Shown here piece after piece: positions 7,956-16,050 of a stretch of 27,771 bases of DNA (its first letter is position 1; the number at the start of each line of letters is the position of its first letter). This stretch comes from an uncultured bacterium (GTDB lineage: Bacteria > Actinomycetota > Coriobacteriia > Coriobacteriales > Coriobacteriaceae). The DNA lies in contig CAJMLY010000024.1 of the NCBI GenBank assembly GCA_905214425.1, positions 1 to 27,771 of the forward strand, written 5' to 3'. The notes beneath the pieces were generated by a model. The model did no database searches. It saw only the letters and a list, made by a program, of their open reading frames with translations, and was not told where the DNA came from. Both the position numbers and the translations under genes were made by a program.

Positions 7956-8996
7956 TTATATAAAGCGCTCCAGGCAGGCTTTGAGACCGCGAGTCGAAAG
8001 ATAGAACAGCGTGGCATCTGCCATCGAAACGCCCGGGGTCGCCGCAACGAGCTTGTGGGCAACACGGCGAACGGCGCCCTTAGCAGGCATATCCGCCCAC
8101 TCCGTTCCCAAAAACGTCGTGAGGTCCATGTTGACGCGAGCCGCCACGCGATGGAAGTCATCGGAATCCAAGCGCGCCAAATCAAACACGATAAGGTCCA
8201 GGAACCAGGTGATCAGCTCGCCGGGACACAGGTCCATAAGACCGTAGCCCGCCCAGTCCTCCAAGACCTCCTCGAGCATTCTCATATGGGCATCGAGCTT
8301 TTTGGCGCGAGCCTCGACACTGTTGAACTCGTGCGTCGCCGATTCGCTCTCCATCACGTAGTGGTAGAACTTGTCCGGCATGACGACGGTCTTGTGGGCA
8401 AGCGCATAAGCCGCAAATTGGAAGACGACGTCCTCGCCCAAAGCCAGACCGGGGGCGAAGCGAATGCCTTCGCGATTGAGCAGCTCGCGCGAAAAAGCCG
8501 CACGGCAGGCATAGGGCTGCGCATTCGAATGGAACAGCAGTTGGGGATCACGGGCGCCGAAGGTGCCAGCTTTGGGGCTCATGAGTTGCTGGACACGTTT
8601 GGGGGCAGCATCGGCAGGTTCACAGACGCCGCCAAAAACGGCGGCCTCGGCATCCGCAGACTCCATGGCATGCAGCACGCGCTCGACCGTCTGGGCATCG
8701 ATGTAATCGTCGGCGTCCACAAAAAAGACGGTCTCGCCCTCGGCGACATCGATACCGGCATTTCGAGCACACGAGACACCCGCATTTTCCTGGTCAATCA
8801 CCAGTACGCGATCGTCAGCCTGCGCGATCTGGCGCAACACGTTCAACGAATCATCAGTCGACCCGTCGTTGACGCAGACAACCTGAATCGAGCGCTCGGA
8901 CTGGGCCAACAGCGAATCAACGCATCGCTGAATGGAGCGCGCAGAGTTGTAAACGGGGACGACAATGGTAGCTTTAGGACACGAGGCCTCTCCCAT
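7956..8996 (-). CDS. Family 2 glycosyltransferase (type B)
   Basis: The product is 346 residues. An N-terminal GT2 domain shows ATIVVPVYN at 9-17, CVNDGSTDDS at 41-50 and the DADD metal motif at 94-97, followed by GEDVVFQFAAY at about 187-197. The C-terminal part is helical with no obvious membrane span. It shares this layout with the gene at 5683-6750. The ATG at 8996 lies 6 bp after the stop of the upstream gene, with a GGGTAGG Shine-Dalgarno that contains that stop, so the two are coupled. It probably acts in the cytoplasm on a lipid-linked surface glycan; the sugar is unknown. Confidence 0.88.
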   Translation of the reverse strand: MGEASCPKATIVVPVYNSARSIQRCVDSLLAQSERSIQVVCVNDGSTDDSLNVLRQIAQADDRVLVIDQENAGVSCARNAGIDVAEGETVFFVDADDYIDAQTVERVLHAMESADAEAAVFGGVCEPADAAPKRVQQLMSPKAGTFGARDPQLLFHSNAQPYACRAAFSRELLNREGIRFAPGLALGEDVVFQFAAYALAHKTVVMPDKFYHYVMESESATHEFNSVEARAKKLDAHMRMLEEVLEDWAGYGLMDLCPGELITWFLDLIVFDLARLDSDDFHRVAARVNMDLTTFLGTEWADMPAKGAVRRVAHKLVAATPGVSMADATLFYLSTRGLKACLERFI

Positions 8997-9002
8997 GCCG
9001 AC

Positions 9003-10106
9003 CTACCCCCTCAGCGATTCGATGAGGAAGGCGGCGACCACACCTGGGCCTCCAACCGAGGCGTAATACTTAGCACGCCCCAAGGCACCATCCGTCGCAA
9101 AACTCGGATGCTCGTCAACCCAGCCCTCAGGATCTTTGAGGATGGCAGCGAGGTTCGCGCGCTTCCACGGCTTGAGGTCGTCAAGCGAAAAGTCCCCGGC
9201 ATCCAAGGCCGCCTGAAATTCCTTGGCCATCTGAGCCAGGAACTCCTTATAGAACTTAGGCGCCAAGCGCACATAGTTCCACATATACGAGTCGTACTTA
9301 ATGAGCTGATTGAACTTGAGCATGCGCGCGACGTCATCGCTTGCGTGATCGCGGGCAAAATCCTCTCGGATCCAACGTTCGATCTCGGCATACTCGGTAT
9401 TGACGCAAAAGACCTTAGCCGAAGAATTGACCGAGGAGTTCTCGTTGTCCTGACGATACGAAAGCACGGCATCGTGCAGGTAAACGGCCTTGTCGGCGCA
9501 GGCAATCACCTTAAAGGCAAACGACGTGTCCTGAAAGGATGCTCCCGGAGTCGGCAAGAACTTGATGCCGTTGCGCTCAAGAAAATCGCGACGGTACACA
9601 GCCGACCAAATCGACGGTTTCTGCTTAAAGAACTGCGTCGTGTCGCTCGGGTGCACCGGCTTACCGCAGTCCTTGGCCTTAAACATCTCGTGCAGCGAAC
9701 GGCGCTCCTCGGGCTTAGACCAGTAGAAATCAAAGTTCGCCTTCGCAAAGTCGGCATTATTGCTATCGGCGGCCGAGACAAGCTTTTCGAGTGCGTCGGG
9801 CGCCATAAAGTCATCGGACTCCAAGATGCCAACGTACTTGCCACGCGCCATCTCCAGACCGTGGTTCATCGAGTCGCCGTAGCCGCTGTTGGCCTTGTCG
9901 ATCATCTTGACGCGCCTATCGCGCTCCATATACTCGCGGATAATCGCCGGCGAGTTGTCGGTCGACCCGTCGTTAATGCAGATGATCTCAATATCCTTGA
10001 GCGTCTGCGCCAGGGCGGAATCGAGGCACTCGCGCAGGTAGCGCTGAACATTGTAAATGGGAATAAGCAGCGACAGAACAGGGCTGCCAGAGGCGTTAGT
10101 AGACAA
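9003..10106 (-). CDS. Family 2 glycosyltransferase (type A), first gene of the operon, TTG start
   Basis: The product is 367 residues with a GT2 domain: LSLLIPIYN at 11-19, CINDGSTDNS at 43-52, and ESDD at 96-99. The TTG at 10106 is the likely start because AAGGAG lies 5 nt upstream and there is no nearby ATG. Its N-terminal domain is almost the same as that of 6763-7881, and the two genes share the same unusual initiation codon. It is the promoter-proximal member of a leftward set of five glycosyltransferases that ends at 3196. The set lacks any visible flippase, polymerase or sugar-nucleotide synthesis gene, so those must lie elsewhere. Confidence 0.88.
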   Translation of the reverse strand: MSTNASGSPVLSLLIPIYNVQRYLRECLDSALAQTLKDIEIICINDGSTDNSPAIIREYMERDRRVKMIDKANSGYGDSMNHGLEMARGKYVGILESDDFMAPDALEKLVSAADSNNADFAKANFDFYWSKPEERRSLHEMFKAKDCGKPVHPSDTTQFFKQKPSIWSAVYRRDFLERNGIKFLPTPGASFQDTSFAFKVIACADKAVYLHDAVLSYRQDNENSSVNSSAKVFCVNTEYAEIERWIREDFARDHASDDVARMLKFNQLIKYDSYMWNYVRLAPKFYKEFLAQMAKEFQAALDAGDFSLDDLKPWKRANLAAILKDPEGWVDEHPSFATDGALGRAKYYASVGGPGVVAAFLIESLRG

Positions 10107-10362
10107 ATGTGCTCCTTAGGAAATACCTGTCGTTTCATGGTATCAAAGGGTCAGCGCGCCAGCGGGCGTTTATATAATCTATGGAGCCTCTTGCGGGCAA
10201 AGCAGCCCCACGTCATGCGGCGGGCCCATGGCAGGTTCCTGCGTTTTATTCAAAGCTTGCCGCCAAGGTGCGCCGAGCCTTTACAATAGGACAGTCCCAA
10301 GGACGTATTCGATAGCTTCCGTGCAGCGCATGCGCGCCGCACGTGAAAGGATATATTGCCCC
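10107..10362. promoter_or_regulatory. Divergent intergenic region between glycosyltransferase transcripts
   Basis: This 256-bp gap separates the leftward glycosyltransferase operon from the rightward GlfT1-like gene and must hold both promoters. A consensus TATAAT occurs on the plus strand at 10173-10178, but no clear -35 precedes it. A weaker TACAAT lies at 10282-10287. The minus-strand promoter is not evident. I see no stable RNA gene here. Confidence 0.35.
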
Positions 10363-11382
10363 ATGCCTTCAACCCTTCCCGCTCCCATCGACAAGCTCGC
10401 CATCGTCGTCGTAACGTACAAGCGCCAGGAACTCCTGGCCAACTTGTTCGACTCCATGACCGAGCTCACGGCAGCGCCCTGGCGCATCGTGATTGTCGAT
10501 AACGAAAATTCGCGCGAGACCGAGGCCATGTGCTCCGCATTCAACGAGCGCCTGGCCAACCTGTGGGGCATCGACACCGAGCAACCCGACGCGCAGGGCG
10601 GCACCGACCGTGTCATCTACGCCCCGCAGCTCGAAAACGGCGGCGGTGCGGGCGGCTTCTCCGCCGGCACTAAATGCGCCTACGACCTGGGCGCCCAATG
10701 GTTCTGGGTGATGGACGACGACGTGCTCGTCATCCCCGAAGGCATCGAGCGTCTTGCCAAGTGGACTGACCGCTACGATGTCATCCAGGGTTCGCGCCTG
10801 GACTTTGACGGCGGAGCCTTCTTTTGGCAGTACCAGCTCATCCTTTCACTCGGCATCCCTAACCCCATCGCCAAGTGGGACCTGGGACCCGAGGGCTACC
10901 GCGCCATGAACCAGCTGTGCTTTGAGGGCGGCATGTTCTCGCGCCGCGTGGTCGACAAGATTGGCCTGCCCGACGCGCGCTTCTTTATCTACGGCGACGA
11001 TGCCTGCTACGGCTACGTAGCCAGCCAGCACTTCCCCGCCGCCGTGGTCGCCGACGTGGTGCTCAAGCGCGCCCGTGCCGTCTCTAACTGGGATATCGCC
11101 GGCAAACGCCAGCTCAACTCTACGAGCGACACCAACCGCTACTACATCATGCGCAACCGAGGCTTCCTCGCTCGCTATATGCAGATCTACGGTGACTACC
11201 ACCCCATGTTGTTCCGCCTGGGCAATGCCGCGACCTTCTGCAAGGAATTCATTCGCCTGGCTGCCGTTGACAAGTGCTTTAAGACCGGTATTCCGGCGCT
11301 GCGACGCGGCATGAAGGACGCCCGCAAGATCATCAAGGATCCCAACTGGAAGCCCATGCCGCCCATGAAGGATACCGAGTAA
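10363..11382 (+). CDS. GlfT1-like family 2 glycosyltransferase
   Basis: The product is 339 residues from the ATG at 10363, preceded by GAAAGGA at 10345-10351. A longer reading from 10228 adds 45 residues that do not look like GT2 sequence. The motifs are LAIVVVTYKR at 12-21, IVDNENS at 44-50, ENGGGAGGFSAG at 91-102 and WVMDDDV at 115-121, with the triple Asp as metal site. FFIYGDDACYGY follows at about 207-218. The GGAGGF and MDDDV combination is typical of galactofuranosyl/rhamnosyl-type transferases related to mycobacterial GlfT1, which act on lipid-linked glycan precursors. Galactofuranose is therefore a possible donor, by inference only. It is transcribed away from the five-gene operon. 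Confidence 0.85.
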   Translation: MPSTLPAPIDKLAIVVVTYKRQELLANLFDSMTELTAAPWRIVIVDNENSRETEAMCSAFNERLANLWGIDTEQPDAQGGTDRVIYAPQLENGGGAGGFSAGTKCAYDLGAQWFWVMDDDVLVIPEGIERLAKWTDRYDVIQGSRLDFDGGAFFWQYQLILSLGIPNPIAKWDLGPEGYRAMNQLCFEGGMFSRRVVDKIGLPDARFFIYGDDACYGYVASQHFPAAVVADVVLKRARAVSNWDIAGKRQLNSTSDTNRYYIMRNRGFLARYMQIYGDYHPMLFRLGNAATFCKEFIRLAAVDKCFKTGIPALRRGMKDARKIIKDPNWKPMPPMKDTE

Positions 11383-11406
11383 CGGAAGCCGGAAACATCT
11401 CGGCGC

Positions 11407-13203
11407 TTAAAGCCGCTGGCACACCGTAGCCACATGCTGCCCATCAAAACCGAACCCCCAGCGCATGCGACCCACGCCGGGGCGCGGTACACGGATTTCG
11501 TCGATGCCATCGCGCTCTATGTCGAGTAGCGACTGCACGGCCAGCAATTCCAACCCCAGCGCATCCACATCGGGGTCATACATCATATTGATCGTTATAA
11601 GCGGGCGCTCGTCCAGCATGCCAATCGTATCGGCTATGTCGAACACAGCGCCCGTAGGAAAAACCTGGATGTCCCAGCGACCCGCGCCACACTTTCGCCT
11701 CGAAGCAGGATTGGCATAGCCCGGCAAGCCAAAGCAGAGCCCCTGCAAGAGCAGATGATATGGCAGCGGCTTATCTGGGTCGGTCTCACCGATTCCCGCA
11801 TCCCCCAGGATGCGGCTTAGCGCCCGCTTCACGGTATCCTCGTTCCCACGGCACAGCCCGTCGCGAAACGCATCGACGTCTCGAATGTCTTCGGCAGCGC
11901 ACTCAAACCACTCAACAATCACTAGACGCAAGGCCTGGCGAAGCTCTTTATTGGGCAATCGCAAAGCACGGAGGCGATCGCCATGCTCTGGCTCCTCAGT
12001 CATATCCGTCGTCAGGAAACCGGACAAATATAGCGCTGTCCACATGCCATCGTCAGGCGAGACATCTGGCTCTGCAGTGCCCAAACAAAGCGGGACCTCA
12101 GCGCACCCATGGGCCTCGAGCAAATCGAACAAGACCGAAAGGCGGTCGAGATTCCACCCGGCAACTACCTTACTCAGGCAATCGGCATATCCATACAGAT
12201 CGGCACACACGGGCGCCGTGCAGCCTCGGTCCAGAAAACCGATCACACGCGCTGGATTCGAGCAATAATCCCTACCAAACCGATATCCCTCGAGCCATTC
12301 ACGCGCATCATCAAGGTATTCCTCGCGCCCAGCATGATTCAACAGAGCCTGGACCTCGGCATCCGAAAAGCCGAACCAACGGTCACACCACGTCGAAAGC
12401 GGCGTCGTCACATAATACGAGCAGCCGTGCAAAGAAAGCGCCGCTTCGGCAGGGCCGGGACACTCCCCCATCAGACATGCGAAGCGTAGCGAATGGCCCG
12501 CGGCAGCAATGGCGTCAAACAGCACACGGTCAAGTAGCCCTGCCGGATCGGCGCCGGAAGCGCCCCTTGCGCTCGCACGGCCCAACCACGCCGCGTCGTA
12601 CCCATCAACGAGCAATACAACTTGCTCATCGCAGGCAATCTCCAGCAACTCAATGAGCACGCCAAGCACCGAGGCGACCTCGTCCTCGCTCGCCGCGCCA
12701 CGCGCAACACGTTCGATGTGACGCACCTTATCTCGAGCTAAATCCGGGGCCTCCAAGAGCGCCAACAAGCGAGCGCACTCGCCCGAAAGGGCATCGCGCA
12801 CGACGCCGGCAACAGCGGCGCCACGCCTCGCAGCGCCAGAAAAGTCCAGCGATATCACCGGATAGCAAGCGTACTCATCCCGATAACGCCCGCTGTCCGC
12901 ATCCCAAATCTGAGCATCGGCAAACGAGATCCGACCGGCGCGACCGACCGCTGGACGCTCCAGAAAAGCCCTGAGCATCGACAAGTTCATGCTCTTGCCA
13001 AAACCCTCGGGTCGACAGCACACCACAACGGACGCGTCGCAGTCCAACACATCGGCAATAAACATGGTTTTATCGATGAGTAAACACCGATTAATTGCAT
13101 CGGAAAAGTCGTGTACATCAACCGGTAGAGCTGCGTTATCCGCATGATTGAGCAACCGCGCACCAAACGCATGAATAAAACCACAATTCACCTGTTCAGA
13201 CAC
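11407..13203 (-). CDS. AAA-ATPase-like / DUF1703 protein with degenerate nuclease motif
   Basis: The product is 598 residues and belongs to the AAA-ATPase-like plus PD-(D/E)XK (DUF1703) family that is abundant in gut bacteria, with no firm function. The P-loop reads RPEGFGKSMN (residues 64-73) in place of the usual RPRRFGKS. Walker B-like VVLLVDGYDAAWL lies around residue 205. The C-terminal nuclease-like part has GAGRWDIQVFP, matching the GR-D motif, but the following strand reads LITINMMYD where active relatives have an E-x-K, so catalysis is doubtful. I chose GTG 13203 because GAGGGAG lies 7 nt upstream (13218-13212); an in-frame ATG at 13299 adds residues unlike the family. It converges with the GlfT1-like gene with a 24-bp gap. 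Confidence 0.82.
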   Translation of the reverse strand: MSEQVNCGFIHAFGARLLNHADNAALPVDVHDFSDAINRCLLIDKTMFIADVLDCDASVVVCCRPEGFGKSMNLSMLRAFLERPAVGRAGRISFADAQIWDADSGRYRDEYACYPVISLDFSGAARRGAAVAGVVRDALSGECARLLALLEAPDLARDKVRHIERVARGAASEDEVASVLGVLIELLEIACDEQVVLLVDGYDAAWLGRASARGASGADPAGLLDRVLFDAIAAAGHSLRFACLMGECPGPAEAALSLHGCSYYVTTPLSTWCDRWFGFSDAEVQALLNHAGREEYLDDAREWLEGYRFGRDYCSNPARVIGFLDRGCTAPVCADLYGYADCLSKVVAGWNLDRLSVLFDLLEAHGCAEVPLCLGTAEPDVSPDDGMWTALYLSGFLTTDMTEEPEHGDRLRALRLPNKELRQALRLVIVEWFECAAEDIRDVDAFRDGLCRGNEDTVKRALSRILGDAGIGETDPDKPLPYHLLLQGLCFGLPGYANPASRRKCGAGRWDIQVFPTGAVFDIADTIGMLDERPLITINMMYDPDVDALGLELLAVQSLLDIERDGIDEIRVPRPGVGRMRWGFGFDGQHVATVCQRL

Positions 13204-13337
13204 CGTAAACTCTCCCTCTAACGCAGCACGATGCCCATTGTAACGAGCAGGCGGAGCGCAACAATATCGACTTGCAAAGGTTTCGGGCAACGGTAGCAAC
13301 TGACGCCCCGAGGGGGCATAACAAATCGTTGTGCAAC

Positions 13338-13372
13338 AAAAACGGGATCCGATGCGGCTGCACCGGACCCCG
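13338..13372 (-). terminator. Rho-independent terminator after the sortase-substrate gene
   Basis: On the minus strand a 9-bp stem, CGGGGTCCG (13372-13364) with CGGATCCCG (13351-13343) and one G-T pair, is followed by TTTTT (13342-13338). It sits about 30 bp after the stop of the leftward gene at 13403 and upstream of the next leftward gene, so it should separate the two transcripts. Confidence 0.8.
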
Positions 13373-13402
13373 TCTCAAACGCTTTGAAAACAATCTGAAA
13401 GG

Positions 13403-15220
13403 CTACTCCTCCGAGCCATCCTCCCCAGAAGCCTTCTTCTGCTGATCGAGCTTATGCTTACCACTTACGATAGACGTAGCGCCCAGTGTGGCCAAGCTCG
13501 CGCTGGCAAGGCTCGCCATCACAATCAGATCGCCCGTCTTGGGCATATTGCCGCCAGATGACTTGGTTGTGGTGGTCGTCGTGGTCGTAGTGGTCACCGT
13601 TTTGGAGTCATTTTGCTCATGGACCTGTTTGTCGGTGTTGCTCTTACCGCCGTCCTCGCCCTGCTGCTTTCCGTCCTCGGTCTTGTCCTTGTTCTCGTCC
13701 TTCTCCTCAGATTCAGACTTCTTACCCTCGTCCTTCTTCTGAGTGGACTTGTCGTCCTTCTCCTCAGAGCTAGAACCCTTATCGGATTCGGTCTTCTCGG
13801 AAGCCTTGTCCTTGGAGTCGCCCTTTACGGCTTCGGTCTTTTCCGTGGAAGCCTGATCAGAGTTGTCCTTGTTCTGGGCCGAACCGTTATTAACGCCAGC
13901 CATCAGCGAAGAACCCAGCGTAGAACCAAGCTGCTCGGAGAAAGAAGGCTTCTTGTCCGGCGAAGCAACGGGAGCGTCCGGCGCCTTATTCGAATCGTCC
14001 TTGGAAGCATCGGAATCAGGGGTTGCGTCAGAGCCGGAGCCGTTGTTAGAGCCGGTGTCAACGGACGAATCGCTCGAGCCGGTAGATGAGTTAGAGGTGT
14101 CAGCGCCGGTCGAACCAGAAGCGTCGCTGTCCGTATTGCCGGCAGAGCTTGAAGGCGAATCGCCCGCAGCAGAGCCGTTCGAATCGGAGCCGTTCGAGGT
14201 AGAGCCGTCGTTGGTAGTGCCACCAGCAGAGCCATTACCGTCAGCATCGGTCGAGGGCGCATCCATCCTGTCATCGTTGGCATCGTCACTCGAGTCGTCA
14301 TTCGAATCAGGTGTCGGCGAGGGCGCCGGTGTGGGCTCGGGCTGCACGGGCGTCGCGGCGGCAGCCTCGTCCTCAGCGATATAAACCAAGCAGTCCTTTA
14401 GCTCGTTGCGGTAGCGGTTCTTCCAGCCCTCATGATACTGGGGTTGGCTCGAATACTTGGTCGCCACGTTATTGACCACGCTGTTGGAAAGCGCCGTCAC
14501 AAACTCGCGATCGGACATATCGTTGGAAAGATTCGCCCAGCGGAAAAAGTCCCTGCAGCCACCAGTGCCGCACATGTTGGTAATGCTCCACACCATGCCC
14601 TTGACGCAGTCGGCGCGGCCCGAAATGTCAATACCCAGGCCGCTCTTGAGCCACGCCTCGGTCACCGCATAGTACGAGTTGTACGCATAAGCATCTTGAA
14701 GTGCTGAGAACTCAACAGGATCGGTGTTGTAAGCACCCTGAAAGGCCTCCTGCGCAATACGGCCCAACTCGGTGAGCTGGCCGTTCTCATACATGGCATT
14801 GCTCGTGTTGGAAATCTCGCTGCCGCGATCAATCGCATCCTTGAGCATGCTGTACTTGGCAGAATCGTAGTTGTAAACCTGCTTCATAAACGGAATGAGC
14901 GACCAGCGGCGATCAAACTGATAGTAACCCAGTGCGTTATAGCCGTCACCATACGAAAATCCCTGGTTGTAGTTACCATGGCTCTCGTACTTGGTAAAGT
15001 ACTTCATCTCGGGAGTCACGTTGACAAACGAAACGCCCTGGACCGACCTCAGCACGCCCGAGAAGGACTGCTGGGTGTAGAGACCCTTATCGATATCGGT
15101 GGCATCCGAGGCAACGCCCGGCGTGGGCTCCTCGGCAGCGACAGGTGCCGGCGCGGAAACGGCGCCAAACGAAAGCGCCAACGTCAGGCCCGCGACAATA
15201 GCAGAATGCTTGGGCTGCAT
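13403..15220 (-). CDS. Sortase-anchored (MPKTG) surface protein with probable wall-hydrolase domain
   Basis: The product is 605 residues. Residues 1-29 are a signal peptide (AGLTLALSFGAVSAPAPVAA). Residues 70-290 form a globular domain with KYESHGNY (E79) and GDGYNALGYYQFDRR (92-105), a pattern like lysozyme or transglycosylase folds in which a glutamate is catalytic; this assignment is tentative. Residues 290-555 are a low-complexity stalk: Ser/Asp/Gly-rich, then Lys/Glu-rich, then a run of ten threonines. The C-terminus is a sorting signal: MPKTG (559-563), a hydrophobic stretch, and a charged tail unusually long for the family (GKHKLDQQKK onward). AGGGAGGA precedes the ATG. It is probably exported and covalently linked to peptidoglycan by a class with M in place of L at position 1. 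No sortase gene lies in the window. Confidence 0.85.
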   Translation of the reverse strand: MQPKHSAIVAGLTLALSFGAVSAPAPVAAEEPTPGVASDATDIDKGLYTQQSFSGVLRSVQGVSFVNVTPEMKYFTKYESHGNYNQGFSYGDGYNALGYYQFDRRWSLIPFMKQVYNYDSAKYSMLKDAIDRGSEISNTSNAMYENGQLTELGRIAQEAFQGAYNTDPVEFSALQDAYAYNSYYAVTEAWLKSGLGIDISGRADCVKGMVWSITNMCGTGGCRDFFRWANLSNDMSDREFVTALSNSVVNNVATKYSSQPQYHEGWKNRYRNELKDCLVYIAEDEAAAATPVQPEPTPAPSPTPDSNDDSSDDANDDRMDAPSTDADGNGSAGGTTNDGSTSNGSDSNGSAAGDSPSSSAGNTDSDASGSTGADTSNSSTGSSDSSVDTGSNNGSGSDATPDSDASKDDSNKAPDAPVASPDKKPSFSEQLGSTLGSSLMAGVNNGSAQNKDNSDQASTEKTEAVKGDSKDKASEKTESDKGSSSEEKDDKSTQKKDEGKKSESEEKDENKDKTEDGKQQGEDGGKSNTDKQVHEQNDSKTVTTTTTTTTTTKSSGGNMPKTGDLIVMASLASASLATLGATSIVSGKHKLDQQKKASGEDGSEE

Positions 15221-15290
15221 AAGATCCTCCCTGCATTGGTGTAGTTAAAGTTCAGTTTGCAAAGATAAAAATAAGTATTGCAGCTCGCCC

Positions 15291-15306
15291 GTTGTTGCAC
15301 AACAAC
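15291..15306. repeat. 7-bp inverted repeat upstream of the sortase-substrate gene
   Basis: GTTGTTG and CAACAAC flank a 2-nt centre, about 70 bp before the ATG at 15220. A second CAACAACCC copy lies nearby at about 15321-15329. The position suits an operator for the leftward gene; this is inferred from symmetry alone. Confidence 0.4.
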
Positions 15307-15348
15307 CCCTCGGTAAACGGCAACAACCCTCCGCGAAATCTTAAGGAA

Positions 15349-15768
15349 TTAAACAAACTGGTCGTCGGGCGCCAACAGAAGCTCGCCGTAACGCTCCATC
15401 AGCCCGTCCCTCAGCTGGCAGAATGCGGGGATATAGACGTTCAAGATGCGCTGAATCAAATCTTGAGCGAGCTTGTTGTCATAGATATGGACGTTCGTAT
15501 TGCGGTCTCTGAGCATATCTAGCCAGGCTGCCTCATCAATAAAGTCGTAGAATCGGTACGACTCCTTCAAGATGGCGCGAGGAGACCCCGACGCGGCAAG
15601 CGTGGCGCCCTCATACTCGAGCAGACGCTTAAGAAGCTTCCAGCTCAGTTCAAATTGAAGATTGAACTTATTAATCAATCCACTCTGAACAAAATCATTG
15701 TTGAGATCCTGATTGGGCGCATCCTCAAGATTCGCCAAGGCGCTGACAAAGTTCTCATATTTTTTCAT
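15349..15768 (-). CDS. HEPN-domain nucleotidyltransferase-partner protein (HI0074 type)
   Basis: The product is 139 residues, all helical, of the nucleotidyltransferase substrate-binding (HI0074-like, HEPN) family. The typical pattern is present: KFNLQFELSWKLLKRLLEYEG (about 34-54), SPRAILKESYRF, and RDRNTNVHIYD (87-97), in which R89-x4-H94 is the HEPN RNase-like R-x4-H motif. Such proteins pair with a minimal nucleotidyltransferase (MNT), and the pair is regarded as a type VII-like toxin-antitoxin system in several bacteria. Here it overlaps its MNT partner by 14 bp. Whether it is an active RNase toxin cannot be decided from the sequence. Confidence 0.88.
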   Translation of the reverse strand: MKKYENFVSALANLEDAPNQDLNNDFVQSGLINKFNLQFELSWKLLKRLLEYEGATLAASGSPRAILKESYRFYDFIDEAAWLDMLRDRNTNVHIYDNKLAQDLIQRILNVYIPAFCQLRDGLMERYGELLLAPDDQFV

Positions 15769-16042
15769 ACAGAATCACACCATCCCTGGCAATTTCATCG
15801 AGCAATTGCTGCGATAAGGACTCGTCGAGATTGACGACATCTACATCTAAAAGAGTATCAAGACGTTCATCGATCAAATATGAGAAGCGGCCGAAATCCC
15901 GGCAACCTGCTACGGCGATGTCAATATCGCTCTTGGGCAAGTTGTCACCTCGAGCGCGAGACCCAAACAGCACGACCTTCTCGGCGTTACATTCCCGAGC
16001 AAAAACTTCGATTTGCTTGTACACCTTGTCGAGAGATGCCAT
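15755..16042 (-). CDS. Minimal nucleotidyltransferase (MNT) partner of HEPN
   Basis: The product is 95 residues. It has the pol-beta-type nucleotidyltransferase signature VLFGSRARGDNLPKSDIDI (25-43): GS at 27-28, catalytic D39 and D41, and a third acidic residue in VDVVNL (D68). In MNT/HEPN pairs the MNT protein neutralises HEPN by direct binding or by AMPylating it. I chose ATG 16042 with AGGGG 5 nt upstream; a GTG two codons earlier is possible. The Shine-Dalgarno overlaps the TAG stop of the Rrf2 gene, so this pair appears translationally coupled to the SUF repressor gene, an unusual placement. Confidence 0.88.
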   Translation of the reverse strand: MASLDKVYKQIEVFARECNAEKVVLFGSRARGDNLPKSDIDIAVAGCRDFGRFSYLIDERLDTLLDVDVVNLDESLSQQLLDEIARDGVILYEKI

Positions 16043-16050
16043 TTGCACCC

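Noticed and set aside
7950..10289. A 779-codon open frame on the plus strand opposite two glycosyltransferase genes
   Set aside because: It mirrors the codon bias of the minus-strand genes, has no family resemblance and no ribosome site; the GT2 proteins on the other strand are unmistakable.
10228..10362. Earlier start for the GlfT1-like glycosyltransferase
   Set aside because: The 45 extra residues are basic and unlike GT2 sequence, and a ribosome site supports 10363.
15291..15340. CAACAACCC repeats considered as a CRISPR or VNTR
   Set aside because: Only two or three short, unevenly spaced copies, with no spacers.
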